Program-made: the position numbers and the translations under genes
The notes under the pieces: generated by a model
Databases searched by the model: none
Told to the model about the DNA's origin: nothing
The model's input: the letters and a program-made list of their open reading frames with translations, nothing else
Origin: UBA8401 sp964596155
GTDB taxonomy: Bacteria > Bacteroidota > Ignavibacteria > UBA10030 > UBA8401
Length of the DNA stretch: 64,000 bases
Reading direction: 5' to 3'
Assembly (NCBI GenBank): GCA_964596155.1
Contig: CAZQSI010000007.1
Span: 1-64,000, forward strand
Part shown: piece after piece, positions 16,822 through 26,100 of the stretch
How positions within the stretch are numbered: the first letter of the stretch is position 1
Layout: each line of letters starts with the position of its first letter

Positions 16822-17610
16822 ATGAATCCATTTTCAGAAGAGCTGCGAAAAGAACGAGAATCCAAGCACATCACGCTGTCCGACATCGCCGTTAAAACAC
16901 GAATCAACATCAGATATCTGCAGGCCATTGAAACGGGCGCATTTGATGTCTTGCCGCAAACGTATGTGCGGGCATTCATCAAAGCATATGCAGAAGCAAT
17001 CGGCATGAATTCCTCCGATGCGCTGAAAAAATACGATATCCACAGCACACCGGAACACAAACGGGAGACCGAAACAACGATGGATGAAGCCCGCATCTAT
17101 CTTCGTCCCGATGTCGCCGAACGGGAACTGCAGCAGGAAAAAAAGGTCCGCATGATTACGATCTCGGCTGTGATTGCGGCGTCCGTCATTGTTCTGACGG
17201 TGTTTCTGTTGAATTATTTCGAAACCGTGCTTCCCTCCCAAACCGTTTCCGAAAATTCGTTTCAGGATGTGGTGCGAGAACAGGAAGAGGCGCAGCCGCA
17301 GAAGGCATCTGATTCCGCTTCCGTCCAGCCGGCGGCAACCGCCGTGCAGGCACCGGATTCGCTGGTGCTCCGTTTGATTGCAACCGATTCGGTCTGGATA
17401 ACGATTGTGCGCGATAATCTTCCTCCCCGGACCGGATATATGCTGCAGGGCCGGTATAGAACCTATGTTGCGAAAAAAGAATTTCTTCTTTCGTTGAGCG
17501 ATGCGGGAGCAGCCCGGCTTCTGCTGAACGGTAAAGAGATACCCCCGATCGGCGAAAAAGGAAAAAGAATCCGCAACGCAAAAATAACTGCAGACCAGTT
17601 GGTGCAGTAA
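16822..17610 (+). CDS. RodZ-like helix-turn-helix membrane protein
   Basis: 262 residues. A Cro-type HTH (about 5-70, ELRKERESKHITLSDIAVKTRI... TYVRAFIKAYAEAIG) is followed by one transmembrane helix (about 112-133) and a periplasmic C-terminal DUF4115-like domain (about 175-262, VLRLIATDSVWITIVRDN). This is the layout of RodZ, the MreB-binding cell-shape protein. MreB is not in the window, so the role is inferred from architecture. Its TAA overlaps the ligA ATG by one base (TAATG). Confidence 0.82.
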   Translation: MNPFSEELRKERESKHITLSDIAVKTRINIRYLQAIETGAFDVLPQTYVRAFIKAYAEAIGMNSSDALKKYDIHSTPEHKRETETTMDEARIYLRPDVAERELQQEKKVRMITISAVIAASVIVLTVFLLNYFETVLPSQTVSENSFQDVVREQEEAQPQKASDSASVQPAATAVQAPDSLVLRLIATDSVWITIVRDNLPPRTGYMLQGRYRTYVAKKEFLLSLSDAGAARLLLNGKEIPPIGEKGKRIRNAKITADQLVQ

Positions 17611-19616
17611 TGGGCATCCCTGTTTCCGTTCAGAAAAAAGTTGATAAGCTCCGCGAGGCGCTTCGCCTTCACGACCACCGCTATTACGTTTTATCGCAGC
17701 CTTCCATCTCCGACACCGAATACGACCGGCTCATGCAGGAACTGATCGAATTGGAGCAACAGCATCCCGGCATCGTCACTCCGGATTCCCCGACACAGCG
17801 CGTGGGAGGAATGCCGACAAAAGAATTTCCCACGGTGACTCATGCAGTGCCGATGCTCTCCCTTTCCAATACGTACAGCGATGAAGAACTGATCGATTTT
17901 GACAGACGTGTGAATGAACTCATCGGCGGTCAACCGTACCGGTTTGTGGCCGAACTGAAGATCGACGGCGTCGCCATCAGTCTTCAGTACCGGAACGGAC
18001 TCTTCGACCGCGGAGCAACACGCGGAGACGGCGTTCAGGGAGACGATATTACGGCCAATCTGAGAACGATCCGCTCGATTCCCCTCCGTGTAACCGCCGG
18101 AAAGGGAATCCCTTCAACGTTTGAAGTACGCGGTGAAATCTTTATGATGAAAAAAGATTTCGAGGCAATGAACAAACTGCAGGAAGAACGGGGTGAAAAA
18201 ACGTTTGTCAATGCGCGGAACACAACCTCCGGAACATTGAAACTACAGGATTCCCGCATTGTTGCTCAGAGGAAACTCAGAATGTTTTCCTATTTCCTCC
18301 GCACGAATGATGTACCGCAGAAATTCCATTCCGAAAATCTTGCGCTGCTCAGGACAATGGGATTCGCGGTGAACGAGCATGCGCGGGTCTGCACAACAAT
18401 CGCCGATGTTAAAAAATTCTGCGATGAATGGAACGGAAAACGGGCTTCCCTCCCGTATGACATCGACGGTATTGTCATTAAAGTCGACGCCCTTGACCAG
18501 CAAAGCGAACTCGGCGCCGTTGCCAAATCGCCCCGATGGGCGATTGCATATAAATATCCTGCGCAGCAAATGGAGACGGTTATTTCCGACATCACGCTGC
18601 AGGTGGGAAGGGTCGGAACGATTACTCCCGTTGCGGAACTCGAACCGGTCTTTGTCGGCGGCAGCACGGTCCGCAGAGCCACGCTGCACAACGAAGACTT
18701 TATTAAGGACCTGGACATTCGTGTCGGCGATACGGTGTTTGTGGAAAAAGGAGGCGATGTCATCCCCAAAGTTTCGGGCGTCAATCTGAAAAAAAGAAAA
18801 AAAAGTTCACGGCCTTTTTCCTTCCCGGCGCGATGCCCCGAATGCGGTTCGAAGATCTTCCGTCCGGAAGAAGAAGCGGCATACTACTGCGAAAATTTTG
18901 AATGTCCGGCTCAGGTGCGGGGCAGAATCGAACATTACGCTCACCGCCGGGCGATGAATATTGAGGGACTCGGCGAAGCCGTCATCGATGCATTGGTGAC
19001 TGCCGGACTTGTTCATAATATTGCCGATATTTATCAACTCACGGTCGAATCAGTTTCTGAATTGGACCGCATGGGAGAGAAAAGTGCCAAAAATTTATTG
19101 GCCGGAATCGCTGCAAGCACTACGCTTCCCTTTCACCGGGTTCTTTTCGGACTCGGCATCCGTTTTGTCGGAGAAGGTGTCGCCAAACTTCTTGCCGATG
19201 CGTTTCCTTCGATCGAAAAACTCCAGTCCGCGTCGCGCAGCGATCTGGAAGCGGTGGACGGCATCGGTCCGCGCATCGCCGAAAGTATTGTGAGGTTCTT
19301 CGGAGATAAACAGTCCCGGACGCTTGTTGCCCGCCTCGCAAAAGCGGGAGTGCAGATGAAATCGGCGAAGAAACAAACGCTCGGCAATTCCAAAATTGCG
19401 GGAAAATCGTTCGTGCTGACCGGCGGACTTGAATCAATGAGCCGCGACGAAGCAAAGGAAAAAATTGAGGCTCGGGGAGGTATTTCGTCTTCCAGCGTCA
19501 GCAAGAAAACGGATTTTGTCATCGTCGGAAGCGACGCAGGTTCAAAACTGCAGAAAGCAAAGGATCTGGGAGTGAAAACCATCAACGAAGATGAGTTTCT
19601 GAAGATGCTGGGGTAA
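17610..19616 (+). CDS. ligA: NAD-dependent DNA ligase
   Basis: 668 residues, full length. The adenylation domain has the nucleotidyl-accepting K117 in AELKIDGVA. An OB-fold region follows, then the zinc finger formed by C409, C412, C427 and C432. Helix-hairpin-helix repeats follow (LDRMGEKSAKNLLAGI, VDGIGPRIAESIV), and a BRCT domain covers about 590-668. It seals nicks in replication and repair using NAD+. It is translationally coupled to the RodZ-like gene by a one-base stop/start overlap. Confidence 0.97.
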   Translation: MGIPVSVQKKVDKLREALRLHDHRYYVLSQPSISDTEYDRLMQELIELEQQHPGIVTPDSPTQRVGGMPTKEFPTVTHAVPMLSLSNTYSDEELIDFDRRVNELIGGQPYRFVAELKIDGVAISLQYRNGLFDRGATRGDGVQGDDITANLRTIRSIPLRVTAGKGIPSTFEVRGEIFMMKKDFEAMNKLQEERGEKTFVNARNTTSGTLKLQDSRIVAQRKLRMFSYFLRTNDVPQKFHSENLALLRTMGFAVNEHARVCTTIADVKKFCDEWNGKRASLPYDIDGIVIKVDALDQQSELGAVAKSPRWAIAYKYPAQQMETVISDITLQVGRVGTITPVAELEPVFVGGSTVRRATLHNEDFIKDLDIRVGDTVFVEKGGDVIPKVSGVNLKKRKKSSRPFSFPARCPECGSKIFRPEEEAAYYCENFECPAQVRGRIEHYAHRRAMNIEGLGEAVIDALVTAGLVHNIADIYQLTVESVSELDRMGEKSAKNLLAGIAASTTLPFHRVLFGLGIRFVGEGVAKLLADAFPSIEKLQSASRSDLEAVDGIGPRIAESIVRFFGDKQSRTLVARLAKAGVQMKSAKKQTLGNSKIAGKSFVLTGGLESMSRDEAKEKIEARGGISSSSVSKKTDFVIVGSDAGSKLQKAKDLGVKTINEDEFLKMLG

Positions 19617-19719
19617 CAGTCATCCGGCTGCAATCGACCGGCTCCCGCTCTTTTTCTTTTCTTGAAATTTATTGAAACGTTTTGCACTTTACACACGATT
19701 ACACACGACATCGGCAGGT

Positions 19720-20259
19720 ATGTTCGAACAACAACGGAGAAATTTAGGAATCGCAGTGACACGGGTGCTGATTCGCGGGAAGAAGGCGAAACCGATGTCA
19801 TTTTCAAACTCGTTTTCAAAAGCGAAAACGGCGATCGTGATCATTCCCGAAAATCCGGAACAGCGGTCCGTCGTCACGCAAACCATCATCCTCCTTCAAA
19901 ATAAATTTCAGGGAAACAAATTGACTCTGGTCGTCAACGAAGGACACCGAAATTTCTCCAGCACCATCAACCGGTCGAATGTCACCACGCTGAAGAAGGA
20001 ACATCTGAATTTTCTTTATCTGCCGAAAAAAAACGAAATAAAAAATCTTCTGACGCAGAAATTCGATCTTCTCGTTGATCTGAATTTTTCGCTCAACCCT
20101 TCCGCCGCGTATATATGCCGGAGCATTAATGCGCCGCTGAAAGTCGGATTTTCCCAAAAAAATGCCGATGATTATTACAATTTTCAGTTCACCGCCGCTC
20201 CCAACAGAAATGCCCGGGCGAGGTATGAGCAGCTGTTCAGAACGTTATCCATGTTTTAA
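19720..20259 (+). CDS. DUF6913-like / glycosyltransferase-9-like protein
   Basis: 179 residues from ATG 19720. A basic N-terminus is followed by alternating strands and helices of a Rossmann-type fold (TAIVIIPENPEQRSVVTQTI, KLTLVVNEGH) and the segment FDLLVDLNFSLNPSAAYICRSINAPLKVGF. That segment resembles the small DUF6913 proteins of Bacteroidota and the N-terminal half of heptosyltransferases. The C-terminal catalytic half of a glycosyltransferase is absent, so enzymatic activity is doubtful. An in-frame TTG at 19672 could extend it by 16 residues. It is followed after 15 bases by the STAS gene. Confidence 0.6.
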   Translation: MFEQQRRNLGIAVTRVLIRGKKAKPMSFSNSFSKAKTAIVIIPENPEQRSVVTQTIILLQNKFQGNKLTLVVNEGHRNFSSTINRSNVTTLKKEHLNFLYLPKKNEIKNLLTQKFDLLVDLNFSLNPSAAYICRSINAPLKVGFSQKNADDYYNFQFTAAPNRNARARYEQLFRTLSMF

Positions 20260-20274
20260 TCAGGAGGTGCCGGT

Positions 20275-20607
20275 ATGAAATTCGAAGTGACAAAAAATGG
20301 TTCGGGAGCCGTGCTGACGTTGAAGGAGCGTAAACTTGACGTATCGATCTCCCCTGAATTAAAGGGAGAATTTATTCTCCTCTGCCGTCCCTCGTTGAAA
20401 TCGCTCATTATCGACCTCTCTTCAGTGGAATTCTGCGACAGTTCCGGATTGAGTGCGCTGCTCATAGCCGACAGGCAGATGCGTCAGCATGGCGGGGAGA
20501 TTAAACTGGCCGGCGTTCATAAAAAAGTACTGACGCTGCTGAAGATTTCACAACTTGACAAGGTGTTTCCGGTCTACGACAGCGTTGCTAAAGCGCAAAA
20601 ACCATAA
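20275..20607 (+). CDS. STAS-domain anti-anti-sigma factor
   Basis: 110 residues, a single STAS domain. The phosphorylation-site motif CDSSGLSALL places the regulatory serine at S56 or S57, as in SpoIIAA/RsbV. In its dephosphorylated form such a protein would bind a partner-switching anti-sigma kinase. No HATPase anti-sigma kinase, PP2C phosphatase or ECF-independent sigma gene is nearby, so its partners lie elsewhere. It has the strongest Shine-Dalgarno in the window, AGGAGGT at 20262-20268, six bases before the ATG, suggesting high translation. Confidence 0.9.
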   Translation: MKFEVTKNGSGAVLTLKERKLDVSISPELKGEFILLCRPSLKSLIIDLSSVEFCDSSGLSALLIADRQMRQHGGEIKLAGVHKKVLTLLKISQLDKVFPVYDSVAKAQKP

Positions 20608-20673
20608 CCTCGATTCAGTGATTCGTTTCGAATTCGTCGATTCGACCATCTGATCGGCTGCCATTTCTCCTTC

Positions 20674-22140
20674 ATGGGCTTTTCCCTCATTGATTACATC
20701 ATCGTCCTGACATACCTCTGCGGCGTCACTCTGATCGGTGTCTACATCGGCAAACTCCAGAAAAAAACCACACGGGAATATTTTCTCGGCGGCAAGGAGA
20801 TGTCCTGGTGGTCGGTAGGATTTTCCATCGTTGCCAGCGAAACCAGCACGCTCACGTTTATCAGCATTCCTGGTCTTGCATACAAAAGCGACATGCATTT
20901 TTTACAGCTCGCCGTCGGTTACTTTTTCGGCCGACTGCTTGTCAGTCTCCTCTTTATCCCGGCATATTACTCAGGCGATCTGGAAACGGCATACGACTTT
21001 CTCGGCAAGCGGTTCGGAATCGGATTGAGAAAATTCACCTCGTCCGTCTTCATCATCACCCGCGTGCTGGCGTCGGGTGTCCGGCTCTTTGCCACGGCAA
21101 TTCCCGTCCATCTGATTACGGGATTTGATTATGCAACGAGCATTCTGATTATCGGTTTGTTCACGCTGGTCTATACATATGTCGGTGGTCTTCGAGCGGT
21201 TGTCGCCATGGATGTTGTGCAGATGTTTATCTATCTCGGCGGCGCGGCAGCATCAATGGTGCTTATCCTCCAGACGCTTCCGAACGGCTGGAATGACGTT
21301 GTCGCATTTGCCTCGGCCAACGGCGCCGATAAATTCTCCATCATCAATCTTACGCCGGGCAATTCCTTTATGGAATTTCTCTCATCTCCCTATACACTGC
21401 TCGGAGGATTGCTCGGAGGAACATTTCTTTCCATGGCGTCTCACGGAACCGATCAATTGCTGGTACAACGGCTGCTCGGCTGCAAATCGAAATGGGAAAG
21501 TCAAAAAGCACTCATGCTCGATGCAGCAATCATTGTCCTGCAGTTCGCATTTTTTCTCGTCCTCGGTTTATGTCTGTATTCATTTTACGGCGGTGTGTCG
21601 CTGCAGGAGCTCGGTTTAACTTCGTCGGATGAGATCTTCCCCAAATTCATCGTTGAAAATCTGCCGACAGGACTGGCGGGATTGGTCGTCGCCGGCGTGC
21701 TCGCGTCCGCCATGGGAACACTTTCGTCATCAATCAGTTCCCTCGCTTCTTCTACATTTTTGGATCTCTTCAAACTGACCGCCCGCGGGAAAGACCTCGA
21801 CGAAAAGACGGAAGTGAAATGGTCGAAACGCTTCACATTATTGTGGGGATTTATTCTGATCGGCGGCGCTATGCTCTTCACGGATACGAAAAATCCCGTT
21901 GTTGAAATCGGATTGAAAATCGCATCATTTACCTACGGCGGATTGCTCGGAACGTTTTTCCTCGGCCTGCTCTTTAAGCACACGAAACAGATTGACGCGT
22001 TTGCGGGATTTATCGCCGGAATTATTGCAATGACGCTGGTGCTCACCTATACAAACATTGATTTTACCTGGCATACGCTTATCGGCTGCGTCGTGACGAT
22101 CATCGTCGGCAACATAAGCTATTTGCTGACAAAACGATGA
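20674..22140 (+). CDS. Sodium:solute symporter family (SSS) transporter
   Basis: 488 residues with about 13 hydrophobic helices. The N-terminal TTREYFLGGKEMSWWSVGFSIVASETSTLTFISIPG is the conserved SSS/SGLT sodium-site region, and ALASAMGTLSSSISSLASS-type sequence near residue 345 is the second conserved helix. It imports a small organic solute with Na+ across the inner membrane; the substrate (sugar, amino acid, nucleoside and others are known) cannot be told from sequence. Its TGA overlaps the next ATG by four bases. Confidence 0.92.
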   Translation: MGFSLIDYIIVLTYLCGVTLIGVYIGKLQKKTTREYFLGGKEMSWWSVGFSIVASETSTLTFISIPGLAYKSDMHFLQLAVGYFFGRLLVSLLFIPAYYSGDLETAYDFLGKRFGIGLRKFTSSVFIITRVLASGVRLFATAIPVHLITGFDYATSILIIGLFTLVYTYVGGLRAVVAMDVVQMFIYLGGAAASMVLILQTLPNGWNDVVAFASANGADKFSIINLTPGNSFMEFLSSPYTLLGGLLGGTFLSMASHGTDQLLVQRLLGCKSKWESQKALMLDAAIIVLQFAFFLVLGLCLYSFYGGVSLQELGLTSSDEIFPKFIVENLPTGLAGLVVAGVLASAMGTLSSSISSLASSTFLDLFKLTARGKDLDEKTEVKWSKRFTLLWGFILIGGAMLFTDTKNPVVEIGLKIASFTYGGLLGTFFLGLLFKHTKQIDAFAGFIAGIIAMTLVLTYTNIDFTWHTLIGCVVTIIVGNISYLLTKR

Positions 22141-22664
22141 ACATGGAACTTCGGTACGGCGTTCTCTGCGGGTTTGGACTCTGCTGCTGGGTTCTTCTTG
22201 AGTTTGCGCTCGGTTTTCACACAACATCCCTCGAAATTGGTCAGTTTAGCGGTTATTTTTCAGCTATTATCCCAGCAGTGATTATCTACGCTGCATTGAA
22301 AATAACTCAAAACCGTTACTCCGGCATACTTCCGTTTTCTGCTGCCGTCAATACGGGATTTCAAATTTCCATTTACGCCTCCGCAATATTTTCCATCTTT
22401 CTCTTCGTATATAATAACTATATCAATCCCGATTGGATACAATCGATGATCGAGTGGCAGAGGCGATCGATGATCATTGACGGAGCTACGGACGATGAAA
22501 TCGGCCGCTTTATGGAACAGCACCGGAGAATGAACACGGCAGCCGCACAGGGAGTGATGAGTTTTATCAGTATGACCGGTCTCGGCGTTGTCCTCACACT
22601 CATTGAAATCCCTCTTATCAGAATCTCCGCAAAATTTTTTAAACGTTCCGGCAGCCGGCAGTAA
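22137..22664 (+). CDS. DUF4199 family membrane protein
   Basis: 175 residues with four likely helices (about 5-25, 35-55, 70-95 and 140-160). A hydrophilic segment lies between the last two (PDWIQSMIEWQRRSMIIDGATDDEIGRFMEQHRRM), the layout of DUF4199 proteins found mainly in Bacteroidota. Function is unknown. Translation is coupled to the symporter by an ATGA overlap; a second Met two codons later is also possible. Confidence 0.75.
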   Translation: MNMELRYGVLCGFGLCCWVLLEFALGFHTTSLEIGQFSGYFSAIIPAVIIYAALKITQNRYSGILPFSAAVNTGFQISIYASAIFSIFLFVYNNYINPDWIQSMIEWQRRSMIIDGATDDEIGRFMEQHRRMNTAAAQGVMSFISMTGLGVVLTLIEIPLIRISAKFFKRSGSRQ

Positions 22665-22797
22665 TTCACGGTTTCCCTCATCCAACCTTCTATTCGATTC
22701 CGGACCGCCGATTCAATGAACAGCCGTATCATAAGTTGTTTTTTGGTGAATTTTTAATGACATTTATCAACACATTTGGAAGGATCATCGTTTCTGT

Positions 22798-24060
22798 ATG
22801 GATAAATTTGTCATCAAAGGCGGAAAAAAACTGAACGGAACCGTATCAATCAGCGGTGCAAAAAATGCTACGCTCGCACTGATGCCAGCCACACTGCTCG
22901 CAAGCGGAAAGTATCAGCTTCATAACACACCGAACCTGCGCGATGTGACGACCATGTCCAAACTTTTGCAGACGATGGGTGTCGCATTCGAGCGGCATAA
23001 TGGCACACTCGAAGTCAACACATTCAGAGTAAATAAATTTGAAGCTCCGTACGAACATGTAAAGAAAATGCGCGCATCGATCTATGTACTCGGCCCGCTG
23101 CTTGCACGGTACGGTTATGCCAAAGTCTCCCTTCCCGGCGGTTGCGCCTGGGGCCCCCGTCCGGTGGATCTCCATATCGAAGGAATGAAAAAACTTGGGG
23201 CGAAAATAGAATTGGTGCGGGGATATATCCACGCGAAGGCAAAGCGGCTGAAAGGCGCACGGATCGCATTCAACGTTTCCAGTGTCGGCGCTACCGGCAA
23301 CATTCTGATGGCGGCGGTGCTCGCGAAAGGATCGTCACGAATTGAAAATGCGGCGATGGAGCCGGAAATCACCAATCTGGTCGAAATGCTCATCGCGATG
23401 GGTGCGAAGATCGACGGCATCGGCACGACAACGCTGGAGATTGAAGGAGTTGAAGAACTGCATCCGGCTAACATCAGCACGATTCCGGACAGAATTGAAG
23501 CGGGTACAATGCTCATCGCCGGTGCGATGTGCGGCGGAACCGTGCGGATAGAAAAAGTGAATCCGAAACATCTCTCGGCCGTGACTGCACGTCTTGAGGA
23601 TTGCGGCGCTAAGCTCACCATCGGGAAGGATTTTATCGAATTGACGGCACCGCGGACCGTTAAACCGGTTGATGTTACCACGGCGGTCTATCCCGGATTT
23701 CCGACCGATATGCAGGCGCAATGGATTTCGCTGATGACGATCGCCAAAGGTTCATCGACTGTGACCGATATGATTTACCGGGACCGGTTTGCCCATGTTC
23801 CGGAGATCGCACGGCTGGGAGCAGATATTGAAATGAACGACAATGCCGCCGTCATTAAAGGAGTGAAGAAACTTTCCGGAACAAAAGTGATGTCAACCGA
23901 TTTACGGGCCTCTGCAGCGCTGATTCTAGCGGCTATGAGGGCGTCGGGCGAAACGGAAGTGCTGCGCGTGTATCATTTGGACCGGGGATATGAAGCGATC
24001 GAGAAAAAATTATCGTCGCTCGGAGCGTCGATTACCCGTGTGAACGGAGAGGAATTTTAA
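22798..24060 (+). CDS. murA: UDP-N-acetylglucosamine 1-carboxyvinyltransferase
   Basis: 420 residues. KGGKKLNGTVSISGAKNATLALMPA opens the enolpyruvate-transferase fold. The active-site loop is PGGCAWGPRPVDLH with C116 as the PEP-reacting cysteine, so a fosfomycin-binding cysteine is present. The later RIEAGTMLIAG is also diagnostic. It transfers enolpyruvate from PEP to UDP-GlcNAc, the first step of peptidoglycan synthesis. The loop has Trp-Gly where many homologues have Ile/Thr-Gly. Its stop shares the palindrome TTAA with the stop of the convergent kinase gene. Confidence 0.97.
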   Translation: MDKFVIKGGKKLNGTVSISGAKNATLALMPATLLASGKYQLHNTPNLRDVTTMSKLLQTMGVAFERHNGTLEVNTFRVNKFEAPYEHVKKMRASIYVLGPLLARYGYAKVSLPGGCAWGPRPVDLHIEGMKKLGAKIELVRGYIHAKAKRLKGARIAFNVSSVGATGNILMAAVLAKGSSRIENAAMEPEITNLVEMLIAMGAKIDGIGTTTLEIEGVEELHPANISTIPDRIEAGTMLIAGAMCGGTVRIEKVNPKHLSAVTARLEDCGAKLTIGKDFIELTAPRTVKPVDVTTAVYPGFPTDMQAQWISLMTIAKGSSTVTDMIYRDRFAHVPEIARLGADIEMNDNAAVIKGVKKLSGTKVMSTDLRASAALILAAMRASGETEVLRVYHLDRGYEAIEKKLSSLGASITRVNGEEF

Positions 24061-25163
24061 TGCGAAGCCGGCACCCGCAGATAGAACGTCGATCCTTTCC
24101 CCTCTTCGCTTTTGAACCAGACGCTCGCTCCGTTTAATTTCGCGAGATTATCCGCAATATACAGACCCAGACCGGAACCCTGCTGTTCGTGTTTCTCTCT
24201 GTTGATCTGTCCGAATTTTTGGAACAGGTCGGAACGCTGTTTTTCCGCTACGCCGATGCCGAAATCCTGAACCGAAAATAGATATCCCTCCTCTTCCTTC
24301 ATTGAGATGATCACGGAACTTTCCGGGTGTGAAAACTTTACAGCGTTGTCCATTAATCTCTTCAGAATATTCTCAATATGAGGTGCGTAGACGAATACCG
24401 GGATTGTAATATCGGGCACTTTGTTCACGATCATCACCTGATGATGTTCTGATTGATATTCCAGATCGGAAATCAGCCTGTTCACGACATGATACGGCAT
24501 GATCCGGAATTCCTTAATCTCCATTTCACGTATAATCTCGCCCGATTCGATCTTAGTAGCAGTCAGATAATCATCCACCATCAGGTTCAGACGCTTGCTG
24601 CTGTTCTGAAGCATCGTTAAGAATTCCGTCAGTTCTCCTCCGGATAACTGGTGGCGTGAATCCGAAAGCATTTCCGTTGCGCCGAGTATTGAGGTCAGCG
24701 GCGTTCGCATTTCATGGGTGATCAGGCGGAATATTTCATTCTTCAGCTTGTCTGCATGATACGTGGCCGCTTCGCTCAGCTGCTCTTTCCTCTTCAGCTT
24801 TCCACGAATGGAAGAAAGAAGAAGATGAAAATCAACCGGCTTTGTCAAATAATCATCACTGCCGATCTCTTTACCGGCAACGACGCTGTCCGAATCCGTA
24901 TGTGCAGAAAGAAAGAGGAACGGAACATGCTGCAGGTGCGGATAGGAACGGACATGCGTGAAGAAGTCAAATCCGTTTTTTCCCGGCATTGTGATGTCCG
25001 AGATAATGAGGTCGGGAGTGGTCGAATTCAACACTTCAATTCCTTTTTCGACGCTGCGCGCCGTTACGACGGAGAAGTTCTCCGCTTCAAGAACGGAACT
25101 GACGATATCCAACAGACTATCTTCGTCGTCCACCAGCAGTATCATTTGTTTTGCTTGTGTCAT
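24057..25163 (-). CDS. Response regulator-histidine kinase (REC-HisKA-HATPase), soluble
   Basis: 368 residues. The N-terminal receiver (about 8-125) has LLVDDED, phospho-acceptor Asp in IISDITMPG and the conserved K in DYLTKPVD. The dimerisation helix follows, with the phospho-His in LITHEMRTPLTSILGA. The ATPase domain has N-box LKRLMDNAVKF and G-boxes QDFGIGV and GSGLGLY. There is no membrane segment or PAS domain, so it probably acts as a cytosolic relay that receives phosphate first. Its ATG overlaps the suhB-like stop by four bases, so it is co-translated with the phosphatase. Confidence 0.92.
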   Translation of the reverse strand: MTQAKQMILLVDDEDSLLDIVSSVLEAENFSVVTARSVEKGIEVLNSTTPDLIISDITMPGKNGFDFFTHVRSYPHLQHVPFLFLSAHTDSDSVVAGKEIGSDDYLTKPVDFHLLLSSIRGKLKRKEQLSEAATYHADKLKNEIFRLITHEMRTPLTSILGATEMLSDSRHQLSGGELTEFLTMLQNSSKRLNLMVDDYLTATKIESGEIIREMEIKEFRIMPYHVVNRLISDLEYQSEHHQVMIVNKVPDITIPVFVYAPHIENILKRLMDNAVKFSHPESSVIISMKEEEGYLFSVQDFGIGVAEKQRSDLFQKFGQINREKHEQQGSGLGLYIADNLAKLNGASVWFKSEEGKGSTFYLRVPASH

Positions 25164-25948
25164 ATCCTAGGCAATGTCATCTTCAGTATATCCAGCATCT
25201 GAGCATGGATAGCGCCGTTTGTGGCAAGTGTATTCGGTTGATAGATCGTATCCGACGGATCGTCGGCAAAATTTGAAACTTTTCCGCCAGCTTCAGTGAC
25301 GAGCAGGATTCCTGCCGCCTTGTCCCACGGATGCAGAAACACCTCCCAATATCCGTCAAATCTGCCGCAGGCAACATAGGCGAGATCGATGGCAGCGGAA
25401 CCTAATCGGCGCACCGCCTGCGTTACCGGAAGAAAATTCACAAAGTGCTGAATGACGTTTTCCGGATTCTCCTTCACATTGTACGGAAATCCGGTCACAA
25501 CAAGCGCATCGATCAGCCGATCGCTCGCGGAAACGGAGATTTTCTTTCCGTTCAGAAACGCTCCCTTTCCTTTTTCAGCGGTGAAAAGTTCTTTATCGTT
25601 CGGATTATAGATGGCGCCGGCAACTATCTCGCCGCGATATTCGATACCGATCGTCACGCAGTAAATCGGAAGTCCGTGAGTGTAATTTGTCGTACCGTCC
25701 AACGGATCGATAATCCATTTATACTCGGATGATGAATCGAGTGCACCTCCCTCTTCGCCGAGAATCGCATGCGTTGGGAAATGTTCACGGATTTTCTTTA
25801 CAATCATCGCTTCCGATTGCTTGTCAATCTCAGTGACAAGGTTTGTTTCCTGACCGATTTTTTTCTCAATATTTTTAATTTTGCCGACGTGCTCCTGAAG
25901 GAAGGATCCCGCCTCCATCGCCGCTTCCACCGCAATCTGAAGCATCAT
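25160..25948 (-). CDS. suhB: Inositol-1-monophosphatase family protein (SuhB-like)
   Basis: 262 residues. The metal-site motifs are in order: GEEGG near residue 70, WIIDPLDGTTNYTHGLP near 85-100, and HPWDKAAGILLVTEAGG near 215. The enzyme family hydrolyses inositol or related monophosphates with Mg2+. In bacteria SuhB also helps rRNA transcription complexes, so the in vivo role is open. It is the first gene of a two-gene unit with the receiver-kinase and diverges from the PLP decarboxylase. Confidence 0.93.
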   Translation of the reverse strand: MMLQIAVEAAMEAGSFLQEHVGKIKNIEKKIGQETNLVTEIDKQSEAMIVKKIREHFPTHAILGEEGGALDSSSEYKWIIDPLDGTTNYTHGLPIYCVTIGIEYRGEIVAGAIYNPNDKELFTAEKGKGAFLNGKKISVSASDRLIDALVVTGFPYNVKENPENVIQHFVNFLPVTQAVRRLGSAAIDLAYVACGRFDGYWEVFLHPWDKAAGILLVTEAGGKVSNFADDPSDTIYQPNTLATNGAIHAQMLDILKMTLPRI

Positions 25949-26042
25949 AATACAACTCCGGTACGTAAAGCCACAATATGAATCTGTTCAGACATAAAAT
26001 AGAAAAATAATGCCGGCTGTTCAATTGATTTATTCGGTCGTG

Positions 26043-26071
26043 TTGATTGCAAACTGAGTTCGTTCTATATT
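26043..26071 (+). promoter_or_regulatory. Predicted sigma70-like promoter for the PLP decarboxylase gene
   Basis: TTGATT at 26043-26048, a 17-base spacer and TATATT at 26066-26071, 29 bases before the ATG. It lies in the 152-base divergent space opposite suhB and is among the best hexamer matches in the window. Confidence 0.6.
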
Positions 26072-26100
26072 AGCGCATCACCTCATCGGATGCATGGACC

